A stretch of DNA of 64,000 nucleotides, from assembly GCA_022393335.1 (NCBI GenBank), contig JAJEKB010021102.1:378840-442839 (forward strand), written 5' to 3'. This document shows, piece after piece, positions 46,847 to 59,201 of the stretch (positions are counted from its first letter, which is position 1; the number at the start of each line of letters is the position of its first letter). Below the pieces are notes generated by a model. The model did not search any database, had not been told where the DNA came from, and saw nothing but the letters and a program-made list of their open reading frames with translations. Source of the DNA: Macrotrachela quadricornifera. Its lineage: Eukaryota; Rotifera; Eurotatoria; Philodinida; Philodinidae. The translations under genes and the position numbers were made by a program.

Positions 46847-46961
46847 GGGGATTCAATATGTTTGGTTGCGTGTAATACAATGACTTGGCTACAGTGTTCA
46901 TCGAATAACTACAGTTGTAATAGTCGTGGAGAAGATCAAAAAGATTACCGCATCATTATGG

Positions 46962-47511
46962 TTTAAATTAATCTATCAATACCGATTAAAAATAACGATC
47001 GTTGCTTAGTTATTTATTTTGATTAGTTTATTATTCAATGCTGTATCAACAACTAGGTGCTTTATCAATAAATTAGAATTTTACAAGTGAGTTTGAACAT
47101 TAAATTATAATAAACAGAAATTATATTCTTTAAATAATTTCATGATTCTTTGTTTGAATTCAAACTGCCTCTATAAGTATCATTCTTATGCGTATCAGTA
47201 TCGATGCCTAATCGTGAGAAAAATACTAGTCAAATACAAAAATCCTTTGCATCCGATATCATGAACTACAATGATATTGAAAATAACAACACAAATTTTG
47301 ATAATTATATTATTTAAGCGCTATTTCTATTCGAAAAAAATTTGGTCACATTATTCACAGAATATGATTTTATATTGACACTGACTTATAAAATTCTAAT
47401 TTATTGATAAAGTATCTAGTTGTTGATGCAGCATTGAACAACAATTCAATCAAAATAAATAATTAAACAATCATGGTCATTTTTAATTAATACTGGTGAT
47501 CAATTTAAATG
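46962..47511. repeat. Fold-back element, about 550 bp
   Basis: The left arm (about 46962-47095) and right arm (about 47380-47511) are reverse complements with moderate divergence; for example ctttatcaataaattagaat at 47061 pairs with attctaatttattgataaag at 47393. The spacer of about 280 bp is AT-rich, with only weak pairing and no gene. Confidence 0.75.
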
Positions 47512-47913
47512 ATCATGATAAGATGATTGTTGTAGTCTTCTCCATGTTTATGTGAACTATAGTTTCGAATGGCCATTTGTACCATAGTTACCATAGTCAC
47601 TTTGACCGCGTTACCAACTGAAGGACAGACAGACAGAGACAGAGAGAGAGACAAGTGAATTTCGTTTTCTAGATCCTATCCTCTCAGTCTAGGGAATATT
47701 CTTTGTTAAAAGAAGAAACTTTGAAGAATAATAAATCATGTTACGAAGTTGAAGATCACTAAAAAATTACAAAAGAAAATATTTTTTTGCTACTTTAATT
47801 TTGAAAAAGTTTGATGAGTGACTTTCTGTATGATCTTTGTATTTTTGAAATATAAAAAAGTTATCGATAGAAGAAAACTAGACTATCTATCTATTATATT
47901 ATTGTTGAGAAAA
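47512..47913. other. Intergenic with (AG)n microsatellite
   Basis: A cagacagacagagacagagagagagac run lies at about 47625-47653. Nothing else is recognised. Confidence 0.5.
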
Positions 47914-48654
47914 TACTTAGGAATACTCAAATGTAGTAACGATAATATCTTATTTTGTTATAGGAAGCTTGAGAAACATATCTATTTTTATGGTATGATA
48001 GAGAAAATGACGCTGTGTTTTTCTATGTTATTTAATCACTCTTCAACTAAAAAATAAAAGATAGAAATTATTTTTGTGAAAAACTTAACTGCCGGCCGAG
48101 GCGAATTAAATGGTCACACGTTGCTCTTGAGTTTTCAATTACTTAACGTGTTGTATCAGAAAAAAAAATATATCATAATATGCAGCGTGAAAAGTTCTAC
48201 AATTCACGAAGCAAAGCTTATTTTATTTGTTCACTTCTTGATTTTGAAAAAGTAAAGTTTTATGCCATCAGTTTTCTCTGTCCTGAAAAAAACAAATTTT
48301 TCCTCGTATCAAGAAAAATTTCTTTTTTGTTATTTCAGTTATACAACAAGCAGTCTTATGTAAATTATAGAGCTTTTTAGTTTGCATATTGTCATGTATC
48401 TTATTTTCTGATACAACATGTTAAGTAATTGAAAATTGAAATGCAAAGCGTAGGCATTTAATTTGCCTCAATCGATAACTAAGTTTTCAACAAAAATAAT
48501 TTCTATCTTCTATTTGTTAGCTGAAGCGTTTTTAAATAGCTTTAAAAAAAATAGAGCGTCACTTTCTCTATCATACTATAAAAAAAGACATTTTTCTCAA
48601 GCTTCCTATAAGAAAGTAAGGTACCTCCGCCACTACTTTTGAATGTCTCTAAGC
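47914..48654. repeat. Fold-back element, 741 bp, long diverged arms
   Basis: The arms cover nearly the whole element, with the centre near 48284. Paired blocks include ttataggaagcttgagaaa (47958) with tttctcaagcttcctataa (48592), and caattacttaacgtgttgtatcag (48137) with ctgatacaacatgttaagtaattg (48409). The inner ends share sequence with the short copy at 40976-41134, and one arm with about 26170-26285. No protein is encoded. Confidence 0.8.
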
Positions 48655-49433
48655 CTATGGTTGTCAAACACAACTAGCCTCAATTTTGAAACTTAGAACG
48701 CATCTTGAAAGAAAAGTAATTGGCACTTTTCGTTGATTTTGCAGTAAGATAGATCAATATTGATTCTAGATAATACTAAAACTCCTAGTCTGATCTTCCT
48801 TGTTATTTCAAAGCTATTCAAAAAAGTATGCACAACTATTTAACTCTAAAATGAACGTAAGATTATACATATAATTATTCGCTGTTTCAAGATAATAAGA
48901 ACATTATCATAACATTAACATATTTGCTAAGTGGTTCACTCTAAATCATCAGATAGATGTAGTCATATACGCTTTAATTTATTGATGAAAAATCACATAC
49001 TATATATAGGATACTGCATCATGAACCTGTTGAAAATGTTCATCGGATGATAGGAATAGATCCTATCGGGCATAATACATATGAATGGATGTTATATAGA
49101 GAAAGGAAGGAAAGAGTCAAAAAATGTGATAGACAGAGGTGGAAAATTCCAAATATACGATATATGTAGAATGAAAGAAGAACCATATATAAAAAAAAGA
49201 ATGTAAATAGACATGCACCAACTATCACCAAACATATTATATATATATATGGGAATGATCAGTCTGGCCAGGTACCCCATTTGCATGGAATCCTATTTTC
49301 CGGATCATATAAGAAAGGATCCTACATAGCCCTGAATTGGCTCGAACAACGCCGTGTTTTATTCGTACATAGGACTGTATCAAAATGGGGTACGCGACCA
49401 GACTGATTATTCCCACATATTCATAATATAATA
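48655..49433. other. Intergenic, nothing recognised
   Basis: A short inverted pair (gtctggccaggtaccccat at 49262; atggggtacgcgaccagac at 49384) surrounds 49262-49402, a further small fold-back. No gene is seen. Confidence 0.45.
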
Positions 49434-50731
49434 CCCTAGTGAAACATCTTGTACCCAAGATCTTGGCGAAGATCTTAGGTACAGAAATGTAAAAAGATCT
49501 TGAAAATTTAGGTACAAGATAATACGATTATCTTGTACCAAGATCTGTAACCATATCTTAGGTACAGATTTTTAAGATCTTGGTAACAGATTTTCAAGAT
49601 CTGTCATTTAATATCTTGCCTTTTGTGATTAGTTTCTACTGGTATTAGATACAAATAATTATACCATAGAAAGCAGTAATCAAGATTTAAAAGTCTTCGA
49701 CGCAATATTTTGCTTTATGATTTTTTGTTTAATATGTAGAAAACGGTTATTTGAACATATAAAAGTCTGTTGATTTCTATTGATAAACAGTAGTATCAGC
49801 AAAAATGCAATAATTAAAAAAAGATTTTATTTACACAAATGGTTGTATAAATATAAAAAATATAGCTAATTTATATAAACCAGGTGGAAAAATTCACAAG
49901 TTTTAATTACAAAAAAATGACAAAAATAGTTAGTTAATTATCATCAGTCAAATTTAGTTTGATTATAATTTAAATCTGGCTGATCGAGATAATTCACGTA
50001 ATGAAGTTTTAATTATTCACAAATTGTCTAAATTTATAAAATTTCTATTTCAGAACATAAAGTCTCTACAGTAATTCAGCACTCTTTATAGAAAGTGTAT
50101 TGAATAAAAAAAGTCATTTTATCATAAGACTATTAACATTAACATCTAAAACACAAATTATATTATTCTATTTTTTACATCAAAACTTTATTTTAAAAAA
50201 TAAAAGTCTGAACAACACCTTTTCTTTCAGGAACTTCTAATTAATCGAGAACCTTTTCTTCGAAAAGATCGATAAACATTCGTAAGCATAAATAAAATAA
50301 ACTTTGAAAAAAATAAAGTTTAAACAGTTTGGATTATTGTTTTTCTCTTTATCTTTAAAACTTTAATTTCATTGGTTGTCATGAGCCTTCACCAATATAA
50401 TCCTCTTCCAAATCTTTTATATTAGAAGATCAACAAATCATATTTCCAGAATATAGTATATAAATAATTGAACAATTTTGGATTACAAAAACAAACTAAT
50501 GATGTCGCTATTGTTGTACTCAAGATCTTGAAAGATATTATACAGAATTCAAATTTTTTCCAGATCTTGACATTAAGGAATCTTGAAACAGATCTTACCA
50601 AGAACTTTATTACAGATAAATCTGATATGATCATGATCTGAGCACAAGAATTATCTTTTAAAGATCTTGATAAGATCTTGCTTACCGATCCCAAGATTTC
50701 AAGATCTTGCTTACAAGATGTTTCACTAGGG
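49434..50731. mobile_element. Non-autonomous TIR element, 1.3 kb, with AAGATCTTG subterminal repeats
   Basis: The left end ccctagtgaaacatcttgta (49434) and right end tacaagatgtttcactaggg (approximately; ending 50731) are inverted. Inside each end are many copies of the palindromic word aagatcttg or close variants (about 49460-49620 and 50520-50715). The flanking bases ata on both sides may be a 3-bp duplication. The interior (49640-50500) is AT-rich without a transposase. Dense subterminal palindromes are typical of transposase-binding sites in large MITE-like elements. Confidence 0.8.
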
Positions 50732-51331
50732 ATATTTATCATTGACGCACGTTGCCATTTCTATGCTTATTTTTCTCGATTTTCTATTGTCCTTAAAGAT
50801 TAGAAAATACAAAATAAGTTAGTCTATCTCATTCAGGTCAAAATACATTATCAATTATTTATGTAATTTTCTAAATTTTGTTGTTTGCATAGATAAATAA
50901 AATATTATATGCTTTACCAAATAACATTCTCCTTTGATAAATAAATATACTACTTGATACGATGTAAAAGGGCGTGTCCACGTAACGCGACACTTCAGAC
51001 AATAAGTATTTTTTTCAAAAGTCGAGGAAAATATATATGCCATGTTGTAGAGAATATTCGAAAGTGTTAGAAAATGTATTTTATTATTCAAAAAATTATT
51101 TTTGTGAGCCGTTTTAAATGTAGACTCCGAACACTATTTGTAGTATTATCTATAACAATTTTTCCTGTACTATTTCGAAATTAGCCATACATCGCAATAT
51201 CTGGCTATGAACTCCGGCCATCAAATATTTTTTAATACTATCAATGACACTCTATTTTTTGGTAAAACAATGAACTTCCTCCCTCATACTCTTACTGAGA
51301 TATTACTGAAGCAATACTTGATTAATCGCTC
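50732..51331. other. Intergenic, nothing recognised
   Basis: AT-rich, no feature seen. Confidence 0.35.
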
Positions 51332-51408
51332 CGTAACAGCGTTGCGAAAAGACTATCTTTTAATAACCATGAATAATCATAGGTCTTGTTGATAAATCAT
51401 CGAAGAGT

Positions 51409-51782
51409 AAAAGACAATTGATAGTTTAGTTGACTAATTTTTATAAATTTAATGAAGAATATGAATATGAATAAAATTAGAGCTTTCGGTATTTCAAATA
51501 CCATCATCAGTATTATTATCCATGGTTATTATCTTAAAATGATAGTTACATAGGCAAGATGAATGATATTGGATTGTTAATTTGTATTCATATGCAGTAA
51601 CAAAATTTCAATATTATGCTAACAAAATTCAACAACATCGAATTTTTCTACCTTTTTCTCTTTTTCATTGTACTGAAGATGGTATTTGAAATACCGAAAG
51701 CTCTAATTTTATTCATATTCATATTCTTCATTAAATTTATAAAAATTAGTCAACTAAACTATCAATTATCTTTTACTCTTCA
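51409..51782. repeat. Near-identical inverted repeat, about 115-bp arms
   Basis: The left arm (about 51405-51520) and right arm (about 51668-51784) differ at only a few positions. Both contain gagctttcggtatttcaaat and its complement. The spacer is about 145 bp. The arms are far better matched than in most other fold-backs here, indicating recent formation or gene conversion. Copies of the cgtaacagcgttacg word lie outside both arms (51332 and, inverted, 51920). Confidence 0.8.
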
Positions 51783-52154
51783 ATGAACTATCTTTTAAAA
51801 TTTTAACAACCCACTTCGAGAATATTAGTCAACAAACTAGTGAGCTATCACTAACTTTTCGCGGCGATTCTAATGCACTAATTTGTTTCTCAAAAATATT
51901 TCGTATTAAGACAGATAAACGTAACGCTGTTACGAAAATTTGATTATTGGTACTATGTGGAACTCATGTGGTTCAGCATGGATTTCAATAATGTGAGTGC
52001 CAGTTAGCAACATTATCGAGTCGTAATATGATTTGCAGTTTTTGCTTTACTTATCTAGCGGCAAATCTCTCGAACAAACCTAGTTTTTATTTCTTTCTTT
52101 ACGTTCTGGTTATCATAAACGTTAACTATAGGAATACGTATATATACAAATCTG

Positions 52155-52513
52155 AATGAAAGGAGTTGGCGCCTATACTCCTCGATAAGTGTTGTTTTTT
52201 CGTTTAGACATTTTTTTGATTGAGAGTTGTGTGATGATATTAGATCACTAAATGAGACGTTGAACTTTTTTGATATTAGTAAAAAAAACAATACTTTATA
52301 GGGAGGGGAGCCATTTTCATACTATGAAAATGGCTCCCCTCCCTATAAAGTATTGTTTTTTTTTACTAATATCAAAAAATTTCAACATCTCATTTAGTAA
52401 TCTAATATCTTCACACGATCCTCAACCAAAAAATAACTAAATGAAAAAAAAAATTCGCCACGGCAGGGTGGAAAGGAGGGGATAACTCATGGAAAAGGCA
52501 TCAACTCCTTTGG
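52155..52513. repeat. Long near-perfect hairpin, 120-bp arms, 3-nt loop
   Basis: Arms 52201-52320 and 52324-52443 are reverse complements with about ten mismatches. The inner 50 bp are perfect, including tagggaggggagccattttcat against its complement, and the loop is only act (52321-52323). Weaker pairing extends outward to aaaggagttg (about 52158) and caactccttt (about 52510). Such a structure would extrude as a cruciform or give a long double-stranded RNA if transcribed. Confidence 0.85.
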
Positions 52514-53037
52514 AAACTTGACTAATAGCTAATAGGTTCCCGTAGACGCCAACGTGATCTTTGGCGTTGAAAATGAATAGAAACATCTGTTAGAACATTA
52601 TAACAACCGAGTCGGATCGAGTTTACACCAACTAAAAAGAATATCATAATTTACGAAAAAAAAGCGTAACAGCGTTACGTTTGTTTTTTGATTTTTTCAC
52701 GAGATTGAAAACCGTTGGAAGAAAATTTTTTTCACCATTAGAAAGCTCGTTTAATGTTCTACAAAATATACTCTGTGGTGATCCCATTTGCGTAGCAAAT
52801 TTCACAGGAAATTACGGATGAAGTGAGAACACTCTAAGTTTAGGGTCTCTTTTTGTAACAGCGTTACGCGATAGTAAATCCTTCCTAAAAGTTTGAGTTT
52901 TCAACCGAAACTTCTCATTTTTATACCATAAATAGAGGATGATGAGATGCATCGATTGGCGTTTGAACGAACCTTTTGGCTCTTAAAATGCTCGAGATAA
53001 TTAGAGAAAGGTTTGTCAAAAACGTAACAGCGTTACG

Positions 53038-53981
53038 TTTGGACAAGCCCTATAACAAACAAGGAAAACCTAAACAAACCTTGATTGAACACATCAAAGG
53101 GATACATATAGACACAAGTTGTAGAATACATTATTTTAAGCGCTAAAATTGATATCCATCAGCACGAACACAAGCTTCAATGAATCTGTAGAGACTACTT
53201 TCGGCCATTGAAAGATGTGATATTTTCTTATTGAGATAAAAAAAAAGTGTAGTTTAACATAATGTCCCTTGATGATTTTGTTATGAATAAAAACTTTGAG
53301 CACTTCTCTATTACCGAAAAAAGAATCAGCCCTATAGATCCAATCAAAGGAGGAAATATTCAATTTTTTTATCGTAAAGATATTTAAGACTCATCCTGTA
53401 GAAATCATACAAAATTGGTTTTCTATCAAAACATGCGTAATTACAAGTTCTTATATGAAACGTTATCATTTGAATAGCATAAACTATATATAAATAATAC
53501 AATGATATTTACCATTAAAAAATATCGTAAAACAATAAGAAGTGAAAATTACTGATTGAATACACCAGTTGTGAATCTAAATAAATGAAAATAACCTTTA
53601 ATACAATAAGAGAAGCACATTAGTTTTATCCCCTCATTTAATGCGGTGATCACTGATGCATAGATCGTTGGTTCGTTATACTAATCTAAAGAGAAACATA
53701 TATTCATACAAAATGGTGAAAACAATACCTTTTTTCACTGTGCACTTTATAAATATGAATGCAATTATTGGATGAAAAGAAAAAAAAATACCTGTATTAT
53801 CACACCGATGCGTTAACGAACCATGTGCAGACAATCGAATAGAAGAGTCTATCGCAGCAGTGGCAGAATTTCTCAGAAGCAGAATTCAAGAATTTTGCGC
53901 TATACATAAGCTTTTCCTTTAATACTATTAATTTGCTACAATACATAATCAAATATCTCTTTTGTTAGTAATTCTATCTTC
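53038..53981. other. Intergenic, nothing recognised
   Basis: AT-rich; only short frames without signatures. Confidence 0.35.
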
Positions 53982-54193
53982 ACAGCAGAATTCAGCTGGA
54001 ATTCTCTTATCTCAGCAGAACTTCGATGCTTTATGTATACAAACTAGTATATGAAAATCAAAATTCTGCTAAGAATTCTATTTTCACCGCAAAATTTTTC
54101 TTGGAGTTCTTTTGTCTGAATAGAATTTTGATGATTAATATACAGATAGCAATATTTAGAAATCATAATTCTACTAAGAATTCTCATTTCACA
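53982..54193. repeat. Two tandem copies of a 106-bp agaattct-rich unit
   Basis: Copies at about 53982-54087 and 54088-54193 share ctaagaattctnntttcac ends and internal gcagaattc words. A partial unit lies on each side (about 53857-53900 and 54194-54235). Divergence is moderate. Confidence 0.6.
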
Positions 54194-55402
54194 GATCAAG
54201 GCCAAAGTTCTTCTTAAAATTTTGTTCTTTCACCGTTCGCCTTGACCTGGGTGAAAGAAAGGATTATATGTAGCTTACAAAATGCATAAAGTTTGTCTGT
54301 CTGACCAAGCCAATCAGAATTCAGTATGCGCTAAACCAATGAAATCTAAGCAATACATCTTACAAAAATCTTTTTCAAAGGATAATCGAGGTCGAAGAAT
54401 CTGAATCTGCAGTCAGCTCTATTAATTAATATTAATAATATTAAGGTGTTGAGAAAGTTTCACCGAAGGGTTTTCGGGATCAGAGAATCTAAATCTAAAG
54501 TTTGTTTTATGGATTTTTAATTAATTAATGATAATAGTTTTTCAAATTCCCATAAAGTGATTTTATATTGATGATATATAGGTGTTACAACATAGAACAA
54601 TGAAATTCCTTGACACTCGGCCAAATTATTAGGATTTTATTATTTTGAATAGAATGTTTTCATTGCCCTTAAGAAATTATTCACCTATTTCTCTAGTTAA
54701 TCTTTCTGTAATATTTGTATTCATTCTACAAAAATAAAATTTCAACTTTCATTTGAATTTATAGGAAATCATTAGGTTTGATGATTGTAGTAATAGATAT
54801 CGTAGGGATTCTGCTGTTGATCAAAAGATAAATCTCTCAGACAACTGAATTATTTTTACTATGGTCCTTCTCTATTTTTAGTAACAAAATAGTACTGTCT
54901 TATAGTCTTTTCGATCATATAAATGTGCATACGTAAATTTGAACATCAAAGAATAATCAGAAGAAAAGGGAAAAATAATATAAACTAGCAAGGAAAATGC
55001 GTGATGTATTCGAAAAATATCATTAGAGCAATAATATTGAAAAATTGAAAGAAAAGCCAAACTGTACAGTGGAGCGTGATGAAAAAAACGTGTGCGAAAA
55101 TTATTCATCCATGTCTATCTCATTATGATGTGTGTGAAATAGCACGGTTGATTGATTCACGTATATAAGCATTACTTGAAAAAAACCAACTAACAAACAA
55201 CTTTAATATATATAAGTATTATTGGGATGCTCAAATTGTTCTGTATTCTCGACGCATGCATTAAAGAATAGAACAGAGAAAAAAACGCTTTTTTTTTTCG
55301 TCCTTATTCAAAAGGTAATATACATTGTGAATGATATATCGTGACTTACTGTACGGATACATTTCGAATAAAATTTAAAAAAAATTGTCAATTACATTTT
55401 TT
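54194..55402. other. Upstream intergenic region of the ABC transporter
   Basis: A diverged direct repeat of about 110 bp (ggtcgaagaatctgaatctg... / ggatcagagaatctaaatct...) lies at about 54375-54540. No clear promoter motif is seen before the ABC gene. Confidence 0.4.
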
Positions 55403-58400
55403 ATGAAGAAGTATCACGACGATGAATGTGAAAAGCTGGTGGCTAGTGATACAAGATCATACCATAGTGTTACCTGTAATCAACGACAATCATCTCGTCT
55501 CGAATGGGCAGAATCTTCATGGACTCGATATTTATATTTATTATGTTGGTGTTGGATTAATCCAATTATTTCATTGGGTTATGAACGACCATTGACTGAC
55601 AATGATCTTGATGATCTACCACATAATGATAAATCCTTGACATTATTAAATCGAGTGCATTTTTATGACTGGACAATATCAACAACACAGAAAATTGTTG
55701 TTCAAATATTTTGGAAAGAATTTATATTTACTGGTCTTTTCTACTTTCCTTATATAATCGCGCGTATCGCTCAGCCATTACTCATTCGTCATATTGTCCT
55801 AAATATAAGTAATGAACAAGAATCACCTATTACCGCTTATTTTTGTGCTATGTTACTCTTTATTTGTGCAGTTATTCAAGTAATGATTCAACAATCAATT
55901 TCTTTCTATTCTAGTCGTATTGGTATAAGAATTCGTAATTCCCTCATATTAATGATTTATAAACACTTATTGTCTATAAAAATGGTTTCACTTCAACAAA
56001 TTAATGTTGCTCAAATTATTAATTTGATCAGTAATGATACAACAAAACTAGAGGAAGTGTGTAGATATTTGCATTATATTTGGATAGGACCTCTTGAAGC
56101 TATAATCATATTTGGTATTCTTTGTTGGATGATTGGAGTTTTACCTACACTATTCGGCTATGTCGTATTTGTTTTATTCACTTTTATACAATTACTATTT
56201 AGTCAAAAATTTAAGAAATATCGAGAGATAACATCATTATGTAGTGATAAACGTATACATGTTTTTAACGAATTCATTCATGGATGTTATATAATCAAAA
56301 TGTATAATTGGGAGAAACTCATGGAAGATCGTATACAACAAATGCGTCAAAATGAACTTTCTAGTATTCGAAATGCATCTCGTTTACGTGCACTCAATCA
56401 GACTCAATTCTTTATTTCAACACCACTTCTCGCATTGATTAGTTTTGGTACTATGTGGCTCTTAGAATATCCATTGAATCCAATAAATATTTTTACAGCT
56501 CTTTCATTTTTTACTCTTTTACGCTTGTCTGTTACATCTCTCATGCCATTGATCATTGAAAGACTAAGTGAAGCACGCTTTGCTTTAGAAAGAATAGATA
56601 CATTCATGCGATTCACTATGATACAAGAACAACAATCACTATTACTCGTATCTCCATCGAATCACAAGGAAAAAGGAAAAATTGTCATGACTAATGCAAC
56701 ATTTTCATGGAATGATGAAAATCCTTGTCTATTTTCATTGAATATTAATATTGAACCAAGAACATTTGTTGGTATTATAGGACCAATTGGATCTGGTAAA
56801 TCTTCATTATTCGCTGGTATTCTTGGTGAAATAAAACTCATCAATGGTCAACTAAATACATATGATAGTTCATTCTCTTATGTTGCTCAATCATCTTGGA
56901 TATTTGCTGATACAATTCGTAATAATATACTTTTTGGAAGATCATTTGATGAACAAAAATATAAAGATATAATTTATGCATGTTGTCTTGATATTGATCT
57001 TAATCAATTTGGTTCTAGTCGTGATTTGACAATGATTGGAGAAAAAGGTGTGAATTTAAGTGGTGGACAAAAAGCACGTGTATCACTTGCTCGTGCTTTA
57101 TATGCTGATTCAGATATTTATTTATTTGATGATCCATTAGCATCAGTTGATCGTACAGTAGCAAAACAAATCTATGAACGATGTATTGGTCCACATGGAA
57201 TGTTAAAGAATAAAACTCGATTGCTAATTACACATCAAACACAGTTTCTCATCGAAGCAGATCAAATAATTTTCTGCCATAATGGACATGTTAGCCAAGA
57301 AGATCATTTTAATGCAGATGTTGTTAGAAATGAGGAAACAACTATAACGGAAAACTCTCCACTGACTAATATGCTTGATATTAATTCATCAACTCCTGAT
57401 ATAGAACCAATTATAACTGAAGAAACATCAGTTAGAGGTACTATTAGTTGGTCTCTTTGGTTGCGTTTATTCACAACATCACCTAATGGCTGGTTTGGAT
57501 TATGTTTACTTATTATCCTACTTTTGATTGGTGAATTATTTTATGATGCTTCAAATTATTGGCTCAGTTTATGGTCAAAACAATCATATAAAGATCAGCA
57601 ACAACAACCAATATTTATCTCTATTTATTGTGTCTTTATATTATCTATTCTAATTGCAGATATTGTACGTACTAATTATTTCTTTTCTCTTATGTTACAT
57701 GGATCAAATAATCTTCATAACAATATGTTAAAAGGATTATTATCAACATCAATTCAATTTTTTGAAAGTAATCCAAGTGGACGTATTCTTAATCGAGCAA
57801 GTAAAGATCAACAAATAATTGATGAATTATTACCTTCGATTCTATTCAATAGTGTAGAATGGTTATTGATGGTAGCTGGTTCAATGATTATGATTTGTCT
57901 TATTAATCCATATGTTTTCCTAATATTCATTGTTTTAGTGCCTTTCGCTTGGGCAGTGTCTCATTTTTATGTTCGATCAAATCGTGAAATAAAACGACTT
58001 GAAAGTGTTACTCGAAGTCCTATTTATACTCTTTTCTCATCATCCTTATATGGTTTATCTACTATACGTGCATTTAAAGCTAAAGATCATTTAATAAAAT
58101 TATTGATTGATAGAATCGATGCAAATACACGTGCCAATATTATGATACTCGGTGCAACACCCTGGTTTAATTTAAGATTAAATCTTGTATCATGTTTATT
58201 TATGTTAGTTACTGCTGTTCTTGTCATATTTTTACGTAAACAAATAGAACCATCAGCAGCTGCACTCAGTTTGATGTATACTATTGCTGGAATGATATGG
58301 TTTTCATGGGGTATTCGACAGTTTGTTGAAGCTGAAATTTTGATGATAAGTGCTGAACGCATTGATGAATATGGAAGACTTCCACAAGAAGAAGATCAAG

Positions 58401-59201
58401 ATGATCAAGAAGAATCGATAAAGACATTGACAGATTGGCCAGATCGTGGAATAATCGAATTTAGAAATTATTCACTACGTTATCGATTTGATGTACAACC
58501 TGCACTCAAAAATCTCACTCTACGAATTGAATCTGGTGAGAAAATTGGCATCATTGGTCGTACTGGTATTTACAAATTATACGTATAATAATTCTCTATT
58601 TTATCATATTTTATTTAATATAGGTGCAGGAAAATCTTCTTTATTCAAAGGTCTCTTTCGTTTTATTGATCAATCACATGTTGATGGTGAAATACTTATC
58701 GATGGGATTGATATAAGTCGACTTCCTCTCAATTATCTTCGTTCTCATCTTTGTATCATTCCTCAACATTCTCTATTATTTAATGATACTCTAAGATATA
58801 ATATTGATCCATTCAATCATTATTCTGATGAACAATGTTTAATGGCACTTGAAGATGTACAATTTAAACAGTTTATATCTAAGGATTCGGCTGGTCTTCT
58901 AATGTCAATTGCAGAATCTGGTAATAATCTAAGTGCTGGTCAATGTCAACTAATTTGTATTGCTAGAGCTATTCTGAAAAAAAGTAAAATTTTATTGATT
59001 GATGAAGCAACATCCAATCTTGATGAAAATACAGATAAATTAATTCAAGAAATTATTGCTGAGAAATTTAAAGATCGAACTATTTTAACAATTGCACATC
59101 GACTGAATACAGTAGCCAAAAGTGACCGGATTTTAGTATTAGACAAAAGTCAAATTATTAATTTCGATACACCAAACAATATTTTGCATCATTACCAATG
59201 A
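55403..59201 (+). CDS. ABCC-family (MRP4-like) ATP-binding cassette exporter, 1246 aa
   Basis: Exon 1 is 55403-58565 and exon 2 is 58624-59201, joined across a 58-bp intron that splits the second Walker A. ATG 55403 is preferred; the frame is open slightly upstream without an ATG. The order is membrane domain 1 (about residues 95-360), NBD1 with Walker A GPIGSGKSS (about 460), signature LSGGQKARVSLARAL (about 551) and Walker B IYLFDDPLASVD (about 572), membrane domain 2 (about 690-980), then NBD2 with GRTGAGKSS (about 1052), signature LSAGQCQLICIARAI (about 1156) and Walker B ILLIDEATSNLDE (about 1177). The degenerate first site (Asp after Walker B) and consensus second Glu fit ABCC asymmetry. 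The lack of an extra N-terminal membrane domain and the WCWINPIISLGYERPLTDND start fit the short MRP4 type. It is probably a plasma-membrane exporter of organic anions or conjugates. Convergent with ribB. Confidence 0.93.

Larger units (their letters stand above)
51332..53037. repeat. Five dispersed copies of palindromic word cgtaacagcgttacg
   Basis: Copies: 51332-51346 (one mismatch), 51920-51934 (reverse orientation), 52665-52679, 52855-52868 (starts tgtaac) and 53023-53037. The word is almost its own reverse complement. It recurs at uneven spacing in otherwise unrelated sequence. No such word was noticed elsewhere in the window. Confidence 0.7.

Noticed and set aside
51332..53037. CRISPR-like array from the repeated 15-bp word
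   Set aside because: Spacing is irregular (about 165 to 750 bp), orientation is mixed, and the sequence is eukaryotic.
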